Below are positions 8,480 through 17,247 of a stretch of 64,000 bases of DNA, piece by piece (the stretch's first letter is position 1; each line of letters starts with the position of its first letter). The notes below the pieces were generated by a model, which did not search any database, was not told the origin of the DNA, and saw nothing but the letters and a program-made list of their open reading frames with translations. Source of the stretch: Gammaproteobacteria bacterium 42_54_T18 (lineage in GTDB: Bacteria; Pseudomonadota; Gammaproteobacteria; Pseudomonadales; Ketobacteraceae); contig MAAL01000109.1 in assembly GCA_002163245.1 (NCBI GenBank), forward strand, positions 55,414 to 119,413, given 5' to 3'. Both the position numbers and the translations under genes were made by a program.

Positions 8480-10030
8480 ATGCCTCTAAAAATCATCAAA
8501 AAGATTCTTCAAGCCCGTGTTTATGATGTTGCTCATGAGACACCGATTGAAGCTGCACGCTTTTTGACAAAACGGCTGAACAACCACGTCTTGTTTAAGC
8601 GTGAAGATTTGCAGCCCGTATATTCTTTTAAGGTACGAGGGGCATACAATAAAATTGTAAATCTCTCCGCTGAAGATCAAGCCAAAGGTGTTATTGCTGC
8701 GTCAGCCGGCAACCATGCGCAAGGGGTGGCGCTAGCGGCTGCACAATTAGGGATTCAAGCAACGATTGTCATGCCAACCACAACGCCGGAGATTAAAGTG
8801 TCTTCCGTGGCGGCTTTGGGTGGCATTGTGGTATTACACGGGGATAGTTTTGATGATGCTTATGCCTATGCTCAAGATTTGATGGATCAGCATGGCTATT
8901 GTTTCGTACACCCTTATGATGATGAGGATGTTATTGCAGGCCAGGGTACTGTGGGTATGGAGATCTTACGGCAGATCAGCGGCCCCTTGGATGCTGTTTT
9001 TGTTCCTGTTGGTGGCGGTGGTTTGATAGCAGGAGTGTCTTGTTATATTAAATATTTGCGCCCAGATATTAAAGTCATTGCCGTAGAGTCAGAAGACTCT
9101 GCTTGTTTTAAAGCGGCAATGGATGCTGGAAAACGTGTGATATTGCCAGAAGTAGGGTTGTTTGCAGATGGTGTTGCGGTCAAGCAAATTGGTAAAGAAA
9201 CTTTTCGATTGGCTCGGCAGTGTGTTGATGAAGTGATTACCGTATCAACCGATGAAATATGTGCTGCTATTAAAGATGTATTTGATGATGCGCGCTGTAT
9301 TACCGAACCAGCTGGAGCGTTATCTGTTGCTGGTTTGAAGAAATATGTCAAAAATCATGGGGTGCTGGACCAAACTCTGTTGGCCATTACAAGTGGTGCG
9401 AATGTAAATTTTGACCGCCTTCGTCATATTGCAGAACGTAGTGAGCTTGGTGAGAAAAGAGAAGCTATTTTTGCCGTGACAATTCCGGAAGAAACCGGAA
9501 GTTTTAAAACATTTTGTAAGACACTGGGTAAACGCAGTATTACAGAGTTCAACTATCGTTTTGCCGGCGGTGAACTTGCACACGTTTTTGTAGGGGTACA
9601 AACCAAGTCATCTGCAGAAGTTGATATTTTACAAACAGAACTGAGTGAAAAAGGTTACTCGGTGGTGAACCTTTCCGATAATGAAATGGCGAAGTTACAT
9701 ATCCGTCATTTGGTGGGCGGACATGGTCCATCGAAAAGGGAAGTGGCTGATCATGAAGGGAATGCTGCTGAGGAAGAGTTGGAATTGGTATTTCGCTTTG
9801 AGTTTCCAGAACGTCCAGGAGCATTATTGGCGTTTCTTCAGACGTTAGGTTCTCGCTGGAATATCAGTCTATTCCATTATCGAAATCATGGGGCGGCTTT
9901 TGGCAGGGTATTAGTCGGTATGCAAGTTCCGGAAGGGGAGCAAAAAATGGTAGAAACGTACTTTTCTGATCTTGGTTATCGGTATTGGGATGAAAGCAAT
10001 AATCCGGCGTATCAGTTGTTTTTGAAGTAA
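8480..10030 (+). CDS. ilvA: Biosynthetic threonine ammonia-lyase
   Basis: 516 residues, full biosynthetic length. It deaminates threonine to 2-oxobutyrate, the first step to isoleucine. The PLP domain has the Schiff-base lysine in SFKVRGAYNKI (about K51), the AASAGNHAQGVA loop and the PVGGGGLIAG phosphate loop. After about residue 330 come two ACT-like regulatory domains (AIFAVTIPEETGSF and FRFEFPERPGALLAFL) that bind isoleucine and valine in the family. Divergent from rpiA. A 17-bp hairpin follows the stop. Confidence 0.96.
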   Translation: MPLKIIKKILQARVYDVAHETPIEAARFLTKRLNNHVLFKREDLQPVYSFKVRGAYNKIVNLSAEDQAKGVIAASAGNHAQGVALAAAQLGIQATIVMPTTTPEIKVSSVAALGGIVVLHGDSFDDAYAYAQDLMDQHGYCFVHPYDDEDVIAGQGTVGMEILRQISGPLDAVFVPVGGGGLIAGVSCYIKYLRPDIKVIAVESEDSACFKAAMDAGKRVILPEVGLFADGVAVKQIGKETFRLARQCVDEVITVSTDEICAAIKDVFDDARCITEPAGALSVAGLKKYVKNHGVLDQTLLAITSGANVNFDRLRHIAERSELGEKREAIFAVTIPEETGSFKTFCKTLGKRSITEFNYRFAGGELAHVFVGVQTKSSAEVDILQTELSEKGYSVVNLSDNEMAKLHIRHLVGGHGPSKREVADHEGNAAEEELELVFRFEFPERPGALLAFLQTLGSRWNISLFHYRNHGAAFGRVLVGMQVPEGEQKMVETYFSDLGYRYWDESNNPAYQLFLK

Positions 10031-10046
10031 GCTTTGTCAGGGATTG

Positions 10047-10084
10047 ATGTAGCCCTACTTTGGTATGCCAAAGTAGGGCTACAT
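10047..10084 (+). terminator. Long perfect hairpin downstream of ilvA
   Basis: Arms ATGTAGCCCTACTTTGG and CCAAAGTAGGGCTACAT pair perfectly over 17 bp around a four-base loop. The T run after it is weak (GTTTACTTATTT), so it may be a terminator, an mRNA 3'-end protector or an intergenic repeat. Confidence 0.6.
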
Positions 10085-10090
10085 GTTTAC

Positions 10091-10407
10091 TTATTTAAAA
10101 ACTTGCTTTAAGGAAGGTGTGGCGACGCCCTTTAGTGCGAGTGTTGGGCACTCATTCAAATCTGCTAGGCTAAGGTTTGTAGGTAAAAGTGTAGGCCCTG
10201 AGTTAGGCACTCCCACATCATCTAGCGACAGCTCCCTGTTCAATTGAGCAATATTATAAAGATAGTTTACAAATATGATCTTTTTGACATCCGTAAGATC
10301 AGTCCGCGTTAAAATACGCGAACGGTTAATAAAAGCACAGCTAATTTTTGTAACTTTTGGAGCGGAACTGAAACATAATGTGTTGAGAAGAAAAGGCTGC
10401 CTGTCAT
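10091..10407 (-). pseudogene. Possible small frameshifted gene between ilvA and the acylase
   Basis: On the reverse strand one frame is open for about 105 codons from just after a TAA at 10411 to a TAA at 10091. It gives a protein-like sequence (DLTDVKKIIFVNYLYNIAQL, then LSLADLNECPTLALKGVATP) but has no ATG or GTG near its beginning. A neighbouring frame starts at ATG 10407 after an AAGGG ribosome-site-like sequence. It codes a basic/hydrophobic stretch (VPLQKLQKLAVLLLTVRVF) and ends at TAA 10309. One frameshift near 10310-10330 would join them into one protein of roughly 105 residues. No family recognised; could be chance. Confidence 0.3.
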
Positions 10408-10486
10408 TTTACCCTTGCGGAGGGTCGTGCCGTATAAGCTTCCATGCTTGTGTTTTAGTAAGGTGAAGGGTGGGTGTTATGTTTAT

Positions 10487-12736
10487 TTATGACGAAGTCA
10501 CATTTTTCCTTTCGGTTTGTTCTTTGTTAATTTCAGGATTCAAACTTAGCGTTTTATAATTCCCTAAAATCCAATCTTTTACCCCTGATTTATACCATTT
10601 AGAAAAGCGGCTATCTGATGGTCCACCTGCCAAACATGTATGTAGCGTATTTTCACTCATATCCGTAATAAGGCGGACAGATGGTGCAAAGCTAGTGCTT
10701 CTGCCGTTGCTCTTATAAATTTGGCCTTGATGTGGTGTAGCTCTACCACCCATTAGAGGGATTGGGCGAGTATCAAAACCGAAGATTGCGGGTAACTTGC
10801 CCTGGAATATCTGGTTTACAAATGAGACTTTGTTTTGTTCTTGCCACTGAGTTGGTTTGGCTTGCTTTTCAAAGGTTTTTTGAGCTATCGAAAATGCTTC
10901 TATGAATGTCTCATCCCGTGTGCGAGAGTTGTTTTTATTGGCAAACCAGCCAGAGTTTTCATTAAGCATTGCACGGTCAAAATTTTGATAGAAATCAATA
11001 AAGATACCGGTCTTTTCAGTTAGGTGATTAATTATCTCAGAGCCCAGCATTTCATTGCCAAAAATTTCTTTGCGTAATGCTGCGTAAAACATTTCAAATA
11101 ATGGAGCCCCAATAGATTTGAGGTCGTATTGTCGATCCCAATCTTTAAGAATGCTTTTAGCTCTGGAGTCCCCTACTTGTTTAAGTAGTGGTAATAAAAT
11201 ATCTAAAAACAAATCGGCTTGTTGTGAGTAGACATCAAATTGTAATGCTTTGGTGCTTTCAACGGTGTGATTGTTACTCGTCGCTAAAACTGACTCAATA
11301 CGTTTTGCTCGATAGTCGCCCATAGGCATATTGATGGGGTTTGTTTTGCCAAGGTGATTCAAATCTTGATTGGCGGTAACCAGGTACCCTTCTTTTGGGT
11401 TAAGGCTACGAGGTAGGTTGCGAGGGTTAACAAAACCTTGCCAGTCATAAGCAGGGTCCCAGCCAGGAGCAGGGCTAAAGCCGTTCCATTGCGGATGCCG
11501 AACGGGCATTAACCCAGACATTTGATAGGCAATATTGCCTTCGGTATCAGCGATAACCCAGTTCCACGCAGATTCTATATCACCAAGATGTTTCATGGCC
11601 TGTTCAGCAGTATCAGCGTTAATTAATTGCATGCTTGCCATTAACGTTTGTGCACCGGATTGTGCTGGGGACCAGCGTGTTGCGAGATACTTGCCAGCAT
11701 GGTTGGGGTTACCGTCTAACACACCGTGTTGATTTTCATAAAAGGTGATTTCTACATCGGTGCGTTTTTTACGTTTAATGGTTTCTTTTCGAACAGTAAA
11801 CGGGTGCCATTGATGCTCGCGTTCGTAGCAGCCACCTTGGCAATTTTCGACCCAGCTATCAACTGTATCCATAAAGGTGTAAGTCGCACCCCAGGCAACT
11901 TTTTTACTACGACCAATAATGATGCCAGGAACACCGGGCATACCCATGCCCATAATTTGGCGGTCTTGCCATTGTATTGATTGTTCGTACCATACGTTGG
12001 GAAGACGATTGACTTCTAAGTGGGGATCGTTTGCCATAATGGGTGATTTGGAGGCGGTTTTATTGCCAGCGATAACCCAGCTGTTCGATGCCATCATACG
12101 AGGAATGGATGATTTCCAAAGAACATCTTTGGGTACAATACGCTCGCCTAAGGTAACGGCTTCGATTTGCTCTCTGTTGAGATGCTCTGTGCTGCCAGGA
12201 AATAGGGATTCTAGTTTCTCGGAATCGATACCAGCTTGCACCATTTCAACAAATAGACGTTCCACTTCGCCTTGTGATTGCGCAAGGGTGAGATAACCTG
12301 CCATGCGTAATATAAGTATGGAGTTCTGGATGGTCCAGGGTTCTGGGTTATAACCTAAAAAACGTAATACCCAAGCGCGCTTGGCCTGAAGCCCTGCATT
12401 GACACCATCACAATATGCTTGGCAGGCTTCCAATGTGGTGCTATCCAGCAGGCCAATCTGTTCATCGATATGCCCACCCCAATTGGCACTGCGAAAAAAC
12501 GTATCGATAGCTACTGATTCATCGTTATCGGACAGCAATTCGCTGAGTCGTCCCTGCCCCAAAATACGCATCATCAATAATTGAGTACCACGATCAATGG
12601 AGTGACAGTACCCCATGCCCCAGCTTATGCCCTTGGTGTTGTTTGCTTGAATGTGTGGAACACCGGTATTGTCTCGTTTAATGGATAGGCCTTGGGGTTT
12701 AGGGCTGGCGATAAAGATTGGGGTTGGGTTTTTCAT
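10487..12736 (-). CDS. Penicillin acylase family Ntn-hydrolase
   Basis: 749 residues, the usual length of penicillin/acyl-homoserine-lactone acylase precursors. The N-terminal alpha part has RDNTGVPHIQANN and the GMGYCHSIDRGTQL block typical of the family. The self-processing site is MMA/SNSWVIAGNKT, with the nucleophilic serine near residue 217, followed by NDPHL. The beta chain contains GTPHQGQIYKSNG-like family segments (here RATPHQGQIYKSNGRS). No signal peptide is seen, unlike periplasmic acylases, so a cytoplasmic location or a mis-assigned start is possible. Substrate (penicillin, AHL, or another amide) cannot be assigned. It stands alone between gene-poor gaps. Confidence 0.87.
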   Translation of the reverse strand: MKNPTPIFIASPKPQGLSIKRDNTGVPHIQANNTKGISWGMGYCHSIDRGTQLLMMRILGQGRLSELLSDNDESVAIDTFFRSANWGGHIDEQIGLLDSTTLEACQAYCDGVNAGLQAKRAWVLRFLGYNPEPWTIQNSILILRMAGYLTLAQSQGEVERLFVEMVQAGIDSEKLESLFPGSTEHLNREQIEAVTLGERIVPKDVLWKSSIPRMMASNSWVIAGNKTASKSPIMANDPHLEVNRLPNVWYEQSIQWQDRQIMGMGMPGVPGIIIGRSKKVAWGATYTFMDTVDSWVENCQGGCYEREHQWHPFTVRKETIKRKKRTDVEITFYENQHGVLDGNPNHAGKYLATRWSPAQSGAQTLMASMQLINADTAEQAMKHLGDIESAWNWVIADTEGNIAYQMSGLMPVRHPQWNGFSPAPGWDPAYDWQGFVNPRNLPRSLNPKEGYLVTANQDLNHLGKTNPINMPMGDYRAKRIESVLATSNNHTVESTKALQFDVYSQQADLFLDILLPLLKQVGDSRAKSILKDWDRQYDLKSIGAPLFEMFYAALRKEIFGNEMLGSEIINHLTEKTGIFIDFYQNFDRAMLNENSGWFANKNNSRTRDETFIEAFSIAQKTFEKQAKPTQWQEQNKVSFVNQIFQGKLPAIFGFDTRPIPLMGGRATPHQGQIYKSNGRSTSFAPSVRLITDMSENTLHTCLAGGPSDSRFSKWYKSGVKDWILGNYKTLSLNPEINKEQTERKNVTSS

Positions 12737-12830
12737 ATAGGGCTGTCCTGAAATCGTAACGTTGCTTTATTGGAAATATTAGCACTCGTTCTTTTGCTTT
12801 ACTTTTTCTTACTATAGCGAGCTTTGTTTA

Positions 12831-12876
12831 TGATCTCAATATAAATTCCCTATAATGGGAATTTATATTGAGATCA
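12831..12876. repeat. Perfect 20-bp inverted repeat with TATAAT loop
   Basis: The arm TGATCTCAATATAAATTCCC (12831-12850) pairs without mismatch with its complement at 12857-12876. The six-base loop is TATAAT. It lies about 95 bp upstream of the acylase start in a gene-free gap. The loop equals a -10 consensus, so this could be an operator around a promoter or a transcript hairpin. Confidence 0.85.
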
Positions 12877-13147
12877 GTTTATTCTGTAACGGTTCGTTTC
12901 ACTTTCCTTTTCTTATTTGGCGTGTTAATTTGCTGCCACACCTTAAGCTATGCGGCTAGTGGCCTGATTTAATGAGAAAAACAACAAATTAGTCATTTTT
13001 ATGTACAAAATGTGAGCTACCACTCACATACCCGCTAGCGTAGGTGGATTCTTGCACTACACTGTTTAGTAGAGCATTGCGATTTATGGCTTGATCAGCG
13101 TGCTTGCGATGAAGAAATGAACAGTTCGGTGCGAAAGTGAAAAACTG

Positions 13148-13185
13148 TGATTATTTACTTGCCCTTATAGATTAATAAATAATCA
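13148..13185. repeat. 10-bp inverted repeat followed by a -35-like TTGACC
   Basis: TGATTATTTA (13148-13157) and TAAATAATCA (13176-13185) are perfect complements separated by 18 bases. TTGACC starts two bases later, at 13187. The rest of 12737-13388 shows no coding frame I can support. Confidence 0.6.
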
Positions 13186-13388
13186 TTTGACCTGGTTCTC
13201 AGAATACTATAGCTATTTGAGATATGCTGGGTTCATACTGAGGCGTTATAAAAATAAGACACGTAAAGGAAACATACAAATACGTGCGCACTGTTACTTT
13301 GTTGCTAGGAAGGCTGCTATTAGATTGTCAAATTGGCAATTAAGCTCATTGAGCTGGTAGAAGGGTAACGCAACTGTGAGATGTTACG

Positions 13389-13514
13389 ATGAGAAAGAAG
13401 CCTGATTTATTGGTAGTACTGATGTTTATTTTAGGAATGGGTGTTGTAGTGAGTGGTTATACACTCGACCAGCCAGATCCTGAGATGGTTGCGAGCCAGT
13501 TTTCAATTCGCTAA
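13389..13514 (+). CDS. Small single-span membrane protein, 41 aa
   Basis: Short frame ATG 13389 to TAA 13512-13514. It starts MRKKPDLLVVLMFILGMGVV and ends with a polar tail (TLDQPDPEMVASQFSIR). The order is two or three basic residues, one hydrophobic helix of about 18 residues and an acidic tail, so the C-terminus should be periplasmic. A GTGAG ribosome site lies about 8 bases upstream. It has its own gap upstream and faces the 5-FCL gene tail to tail. Function unknown. Confidence 0.65.
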   Translation: MRKKPDLLVVLMFILGMGVVVSGYTLDQPDPEMVASQFSIR

Positions 13515-13543
13515 GAATGAACACATCTTTTTAACCTGCGGAG

Positions 13544-14134
13544 TTAACAGCCGTAGGTTTGCTCTCCTGTCACTATTCCATTCATCGGAATATCCCAAGA
13601 TTCTAGCATTAACTCTTCCGTTTTTTGACACTCGTGTGCTGTACCCATGAGATAAGGTCTGCGTGGTCGTGTATTACCTTTAACAAAGGCAAAGGTACGA
13701 TCATAAAACCCGCCGCCCATTCCCATTCTATTTCTTTGTTCGTCAAAACCAACTAGAGGTGTTAATACCAGATCCAGCATCCAAGAGGGTACTCTTGTGT
13801 CATGGGGGGAGAGGGGTTCAGGTATACCAAAGCGGTTTTTGGCTAAGGCTTGTCCTGGCTCATAGCGCATAAAAACCAGCTCACCTTGTCGAAAGGGGTG
13901 TAGTACCGGCAAGTAAACATCTTTGCGCAGAGACCAGGCAAGGTGAATCAATGGTTGAAGGTCAATCTCACCATCATTGGCGATGTAAACAGCGAGTTTT
14001 TGGCTATTGATAAAACGTGAGTGCAATAACAGCTGTCGGCATAACCCGATGGATGCGGCAAGTTGTTCTTGGTGAGTAAGTTCGGTGCGAGCAAGACGTA
14101 AAGATTTGCGTAATGATGATTTTGATGAAGGCAA
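13544..14134 (-). CDS. fau: 5-formyltetrahydrofolate cyclo-ligase
   Basis: 196 residues, normal for the family. It converts 5-formyl-THF to 5,10-methenyl-THF with ATP. Motifs: basic N-terminus SSLRKSLRLAR, the substrate loop YLPVLHPFRQGELVFMRY, and the ATP/Mg loop NRMGMGGGFYDRTFAF. The best start is TTG 14132-14134: GGGGAG lies about 8 bases upstream, and the protein then matches the family N-terminus. That ribosome site is the 3' arm of the 6S RNA closing stem, so 6S RNA and this gene abut, as ssrS-ygfA do in E. coli. Confidence 0.92.
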   Translation of the reverse strand: MPSSKSSLRKSLRLARTELTHQEQLAASIGLCRQLLLHSRFINSQKLAVYIANDGEIDLQPLIHLAWSLRKDVYLPVLHPFRQGELVFMRYEPGQALAKNRFGIPEPLSPHDTRVPSWMLDLVLTPLVGFDEQRNRMGMGGGFYDRTFAFVKGNTRPRRPYLMGTAHECQKTEELMLESWDIPMNGIVTGEQTYGC

Positions 14135-14138
14135 AAAA

Positions 14139-14316
14139 GAGCTCCCCGAGTAGTCGCTATCAGCTTGGTCCTTGAACCCAGAGGTTCAAGGTGGTGGCAT
14201 CAGTAAAGCATCGGGCTTTCCGTCAAGCGGACATGCACGCCAGCAAAACGCGTTGCCTCCAAAGGTAATACATCGGCTCAGGGACGTAGCAGAATCACGA
14301 GCGACCCAGGGAGCAA
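14139..14316 (-). ncRNA. ssrS: 6S RNA
   Basis: About 178 nt between zapA and the 5-FCL gene, the conserved gammaproteobacterial position. Diagnostic 6S segments on the reverse strand are GTCCCTGAGCCGATGT and ACCTTGAACC...GGTTCAAGG. The 5' GCTCCC pairs with 3' GGGGAGC to make the closing stem. A -10 box TATACT lies at 14326-14321, giving a start near 14314-14316. A T run (TCTTTTTTG) marks the 3' end. It binds sigma-70 RNA polymerase in stationary phase in known species. Confidence 0.93.
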
Positions 14317-14425
14317 TTACAGTATACCTAATTATTATCTGATTGCTCTATAGGTAAGTTGAATTGCTAGGACAAAAATAAAAATATCTTACTGTACAGT
14401 CAATAAGGCGTATTAAATCAGGTGG

Positions 14426-14740
14426 TTATAGTTCCATTTGGCGAGCTTGAGCTAATGCTTGTTCGATTTTTTCCTGAATTCTCTCAAGCTGTTTTTCTGT
14501 GCCATCGGTATGTTGTGCAAGTTCATTTTGTACTTTGATTAGTTCATGGGCAATATTTAACGCGGCCATTACGGCGATCCGATCCATTCCGACAATAGTG
14601 CCAGATTGGCGGATTTCTCGCATTTTACTGTCCACCATACGGGCAGAGTTAAGTAGCTCTAGCTCTTCATCAGGTGTACAAGATACGCCATATTCTTTGT
14701 CAAGAATCTTAATGTTGACGGCTTTTTGATCCTTGCTCAT
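14426..14740 (-). CDS. zapA: Cell division protein ZapA
   Basis: 104 residues. ZapA is a small dimeric protein that binds and bundles FtsZ at mid-cell. The globular head is VNIKILDKEYGVSCTPDEEL then LNSARMVDSKMREIRQSG. The conserved GMDRIAVMAALNIAHEL block follows, and then a C-terminal coiled coil rich in Gln/Glu. ATG 14740 overlaps the stop of the upstream coiled-coil gene by four bases, so the two division proteins are coupled. 6S RNA follows downstream. Confidence 0.95.
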   Translation of the reverse strand: MSKDQKAVNIKILDKEYGVSCTPDEELELLNSARMVDSKMREIRQSGTIVGMDRIAVMAALNIAHELIKVQNELAQHTDGTEKQLERIQEKIEQALAQARQMEL

Positions 14741-14949
14741 GAATCTTGCTCCAAGGATTTAAGGCGGGTAATCATGCCTTCTACTTTGGTTCTTGCCATA
14801 TCGTTTTTCCTTAACAAATTGGATCGCTCTTCATTGAGCTGGCTTTCGCGAGTCCGAAGGCTAGTGTTGTGGCGTTTGTATTCATTACATAGCGCAACTA
14901 ACTCATCTACTCGAGATTCTATGGCATTTAATCGTGTTTTTAGGCTCAT
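14737..14949 (-). CDS. TIGR02449-family coiled-coil protein, ZapB-like
   Basis: 70 residues, almost one continuous coiled coil: LNAIESRVDELVALCNEY, then SLRTRESQLNEERSNLLRKN and KVEGMITRLKSLEQ. Size and position directly before zapA fit the TIGR02449/DUF904 family, related to ZapB, which links ZapA to the nucleoid via MatP in enterics. The stop overlaps the zapA start (ATGA). Divergent from the UPF0149 gene. Confidence 0.87.
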   Translation of the reverse strand: MSLKTRLNAIESRVDELVALCNEYKRHNTSLRTRESQLNEERSNLLRKNDMARTKVEGMITRLKSLEQDS

Positions 14950-15187
14950 ATTCCCACTTCGTTATCACTGGTGTGAAGGGCTTTTCAGTGCGAGTTGCCA
15001 TGGTAACCTAGCGACTATGAACTGAGAAGGGTTGCATCTATAAAGAGTAGCAAATCGTGAAGCAGTTTATCGATTGTTGTCATGATACAATCCCAGAAAA
15101 CCCCCTGAGGCATGAAAACTATCTTTAAGTAAGTAATCCGTAAGTAGGGAATGTGTCTTTTATCGATCAGAAGAGTAGGTGTGCGGC

Positions 15188-15823
15188 GTGAGCGAAGATT
15201 TAGTGAAAGAACAGGTGCTTGATTACTATGAGTTACAGGCAGAATTGAAAAAAATGGACGCAGCCTCAAGCACAGAGGAATCCCATGGTATTTTGGTTGG
15301 TCAGTTGTGTGGTGGCAATCGATTAGAGGGTCTGAGTTGGTTAAAGCAATATTTGCCCGATGTTGGGGTAAAACGGGACCCATGGGATGACACCCGTGAA
15401 TGGTTTTATGCATTTCGTAAGTGGACGTTAGAAGATTTAAAAGACCCGGAATTTATCTTCCAAATGTTATTGTTGGATGATGATGAGTCTTTGAGCGAGC
15501 GACTAGAAGGTATAGGTAACTGGTGTTCAGGATTTTTGGCCGGATTCGGTAGTACAGGGGAGCGTAACGAAAAGGACTTCTCTAAGGATATCCGTAATAC
15601 CTTTCGTGATTTGGTGTCTATTAGCCAGGTTGAATCTGAGCTTGATCCGGAAGATGATGGTGAAATAACGGAAGAACAAGAGAAGGATTACTTTGAGGTG
15701 GTTGAGTATATTCGAATGGCATCTATTCTCATTTATAACGAATTTGTTGGTCAGTATGATATTGCTGATGCTGCGGCAACTGAATCTGCGGCAGATCGCC
15801 GTGGCGACCAAACCTTGCATTGA
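15188..15823 (+). CDS. UPF0149 (YgfB/YecA) family protein
   Basis: 211 residues from GTG 15188; a GTG at 15179 is in frame but AGG at 15177-15179 fits the later start. Family marks: HGILVGQLCGG near residue 34, CSGFLAGFG near residue 116, and an acidic C-terminus DPEDDGEITEEQ followed by YIRMASILIYNEF. YgfB in Pseudomonas aeruginosa affects ampDh3 expression; the general function is not settled. Start of a pepP-ubiI run, the conserved order in gammaproteobacteria. Confidence 0.88.
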   Translation: MSEDLVKEQVLDYYELQAELKKMDAASSTEESHGILVGQLCGGNRLEGLSWLKQYLPDVGVKRDPWDDTREWFYAFRKWTLEDLKDPEFIFQMLLLDDDESLSERLEGIGNWCSGFLAGFGSTGERNEKDFSKDIRNTFRDLVSISQVESELDPEDDGEITEEQEKDYFEVVEYIRMASILIYNEFVGQYDIADAAATESAADRRGDQTLH

Positions 15824-15886
15824 TAAGATGTAATGTGCGTAATCGAAATCTGCAATCCGAAATCTAAATAATATGGATGATTATCT

Positions 15887-17245
15887 GTGACGAAACCGTA
15901 TCCTACCCCGAGGTTAACCAAAAAAGAGTTTGCCGAGCGCCGTCAACAATTAATGGACATGATGGAGCCAAACAGCATTGCTATTGTGCCGGCGGCATCC
16001 ATGAAGGTACGTAATCGCGATTGTGATTACGCCTATCGTCAAGATTCTGATTTTTACTATTTGTCAGGTTTTGAAGAGCCGGAAGCTGTATTGGTATTAG
16101 CGCCAGGTCGGGATCATGGTGAATATGTTCTATTTTGTCGAGATCGTGACCGAGAAATGGAAATATGGAATGGCTACCGATCAGGCCCTGATGGGGTTGT
16201 AAAAGATTTTGGTGCAGACGACGGGTTTCCTTTTAGTGATTTGGATGACATTTTACCGGGCTTAATCGAAGGTCGTGAGCGTGTGTATTATGCGATGGGC
16301 AGTAAGCCGGCGTTCGATCGTCAGGTGATGAGCTGGGTAAACACTATTCGATCAAAAGTTCGCACGGGGGCGCAACCTCCTGGTGAGTTTATTGACTTAG
16401 ACCATTTACTGCATGATATGCGTTTGTATAAAAGCAAAGGCGAAATAAAGTTAATGCAAACCGCTGCGGATATGTCGGTTGTTGCACATATTCGGGCGAT
16501 GGAATTGTGTGAGCCAGGGTTGATGGAATATCAATTAGAGGCAGAATTTTTACACGAGTTTGCCCGTCGGGGTAGTCGTTCTGTTGCTTATACATCCATT
16601 GTTGGGGGTGGTGAGAATGGCTGCATTTTGCACTACATAGAAAACAATGCAGAGCTAAAAGATGGCGATTTAGTCCTCATTGATGCTGGAGCTGAGTATC
16701 AATATTATGCTGCGGATATTACACGCACCTTTCCGGTGAATGGTAAGTTTTCAGAACCTCAACGGGCGTTGTACGACTTAGTGTTAAAGTCGCAAATAGC
16801 TGCGATTAAGACCGTAAAACCCGGTAATCATTGGAATGAGCCTCACGAAGCTACGGTAAAGGTCATTACGCAAGGGTTGGTAAAATTAGGGTTGTTAACC
16901 GGTAAGGTGGATGAACTTATCGAAACCGAGGCCTATAAACAATTCTATATGCACCGCGCGGGCCATTGGTTAGGTATGGATGTTCATGATGTGGGTGATT
17001 ATAAAGTTGGCGGTGAATGGCGTGTATTAGAAGAGGGCATGGTGCTGACGGTTGAACCGGGTATTTATGTCTCACCGGATGATAAAAGTGTTGATGAGAA
17101 GTGGCGTGGAATTGGCATTCGTATAGAAGACGATGTATTGGTAACGGCAAAAAATCATAAAGTACTGACCGCAAAAGTTCCCAAAAAGGCCGATGATATT
17201 GAAGCGTTAATGGCAGCAGCCAAGAAACAACGGCGCAAAAGGTAA
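15887..17245 (+). CDS. pepP: Xaa-Pro aminopeptidase P
   Basis: 452 residues. Mn-dependent peptidase that removes N-terminal residues preceding proline. N-terminal creatinase-like domain: RQQLMDMMEPNSIAIVPAA and DSDFYYLSGFEEPEAVLVL. C-terminal pita-bread domain metal ligands are in LIDAGAEYQYYAADITRTFP, MHRAGHWLGMDVHDVG, LTVEPGIYV and IGIRIEDDVLVT. Starts at GTG 15887; ends two bases before ubiI, so one transcript. Confidence 0.96.
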   Translation: MTKPYPTPRLTKKEFAERRQQLMDMMEPNSIAIVPAASMKVRNRDCDYAYRQDSDFYYLSGFEEPEAVLVLAPGRDHGEYVLFCRDRDREMEIWNGYRSGPDGVVKDFGADDGFPFSDLDDILPGLIEGRERVYYAMGSKPAFDRQVMSWVNTIRSKVRTGAQPPGEFIDLDHLLHDMRLYKSKGEIKLMQTAADMSVVAHIRAMELCEPGLMEYQLEAEFLHEFARRGSRSVAYTSIVGGGENGCILHYIENNAELKDGDLVLIDAGAEYQYYAADITRTFPVNGKFSEPQRALYDLVLKSQIAAIKTVKPGNHWNEPHEATVKVITQGLVKLGLLTGKVDELIETEAYKQFYMHRAGHWLGMDVHDVGDYKVGGEWRVLEEGMVLTVEPGIYVSPDDKSVDEKWRGIGIRIEDDVLVTAKNHKVLTAKVPKKADDIEALMAAAKKQRRKR

Positions 17246-17247
17246 AT

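Noticed and set aside
10275..10466. 63-aa plus-strand frame
   Set aside because: No ribosome site and unlike protein; the reverse-strand reading in the same place is more convincing though still weak.
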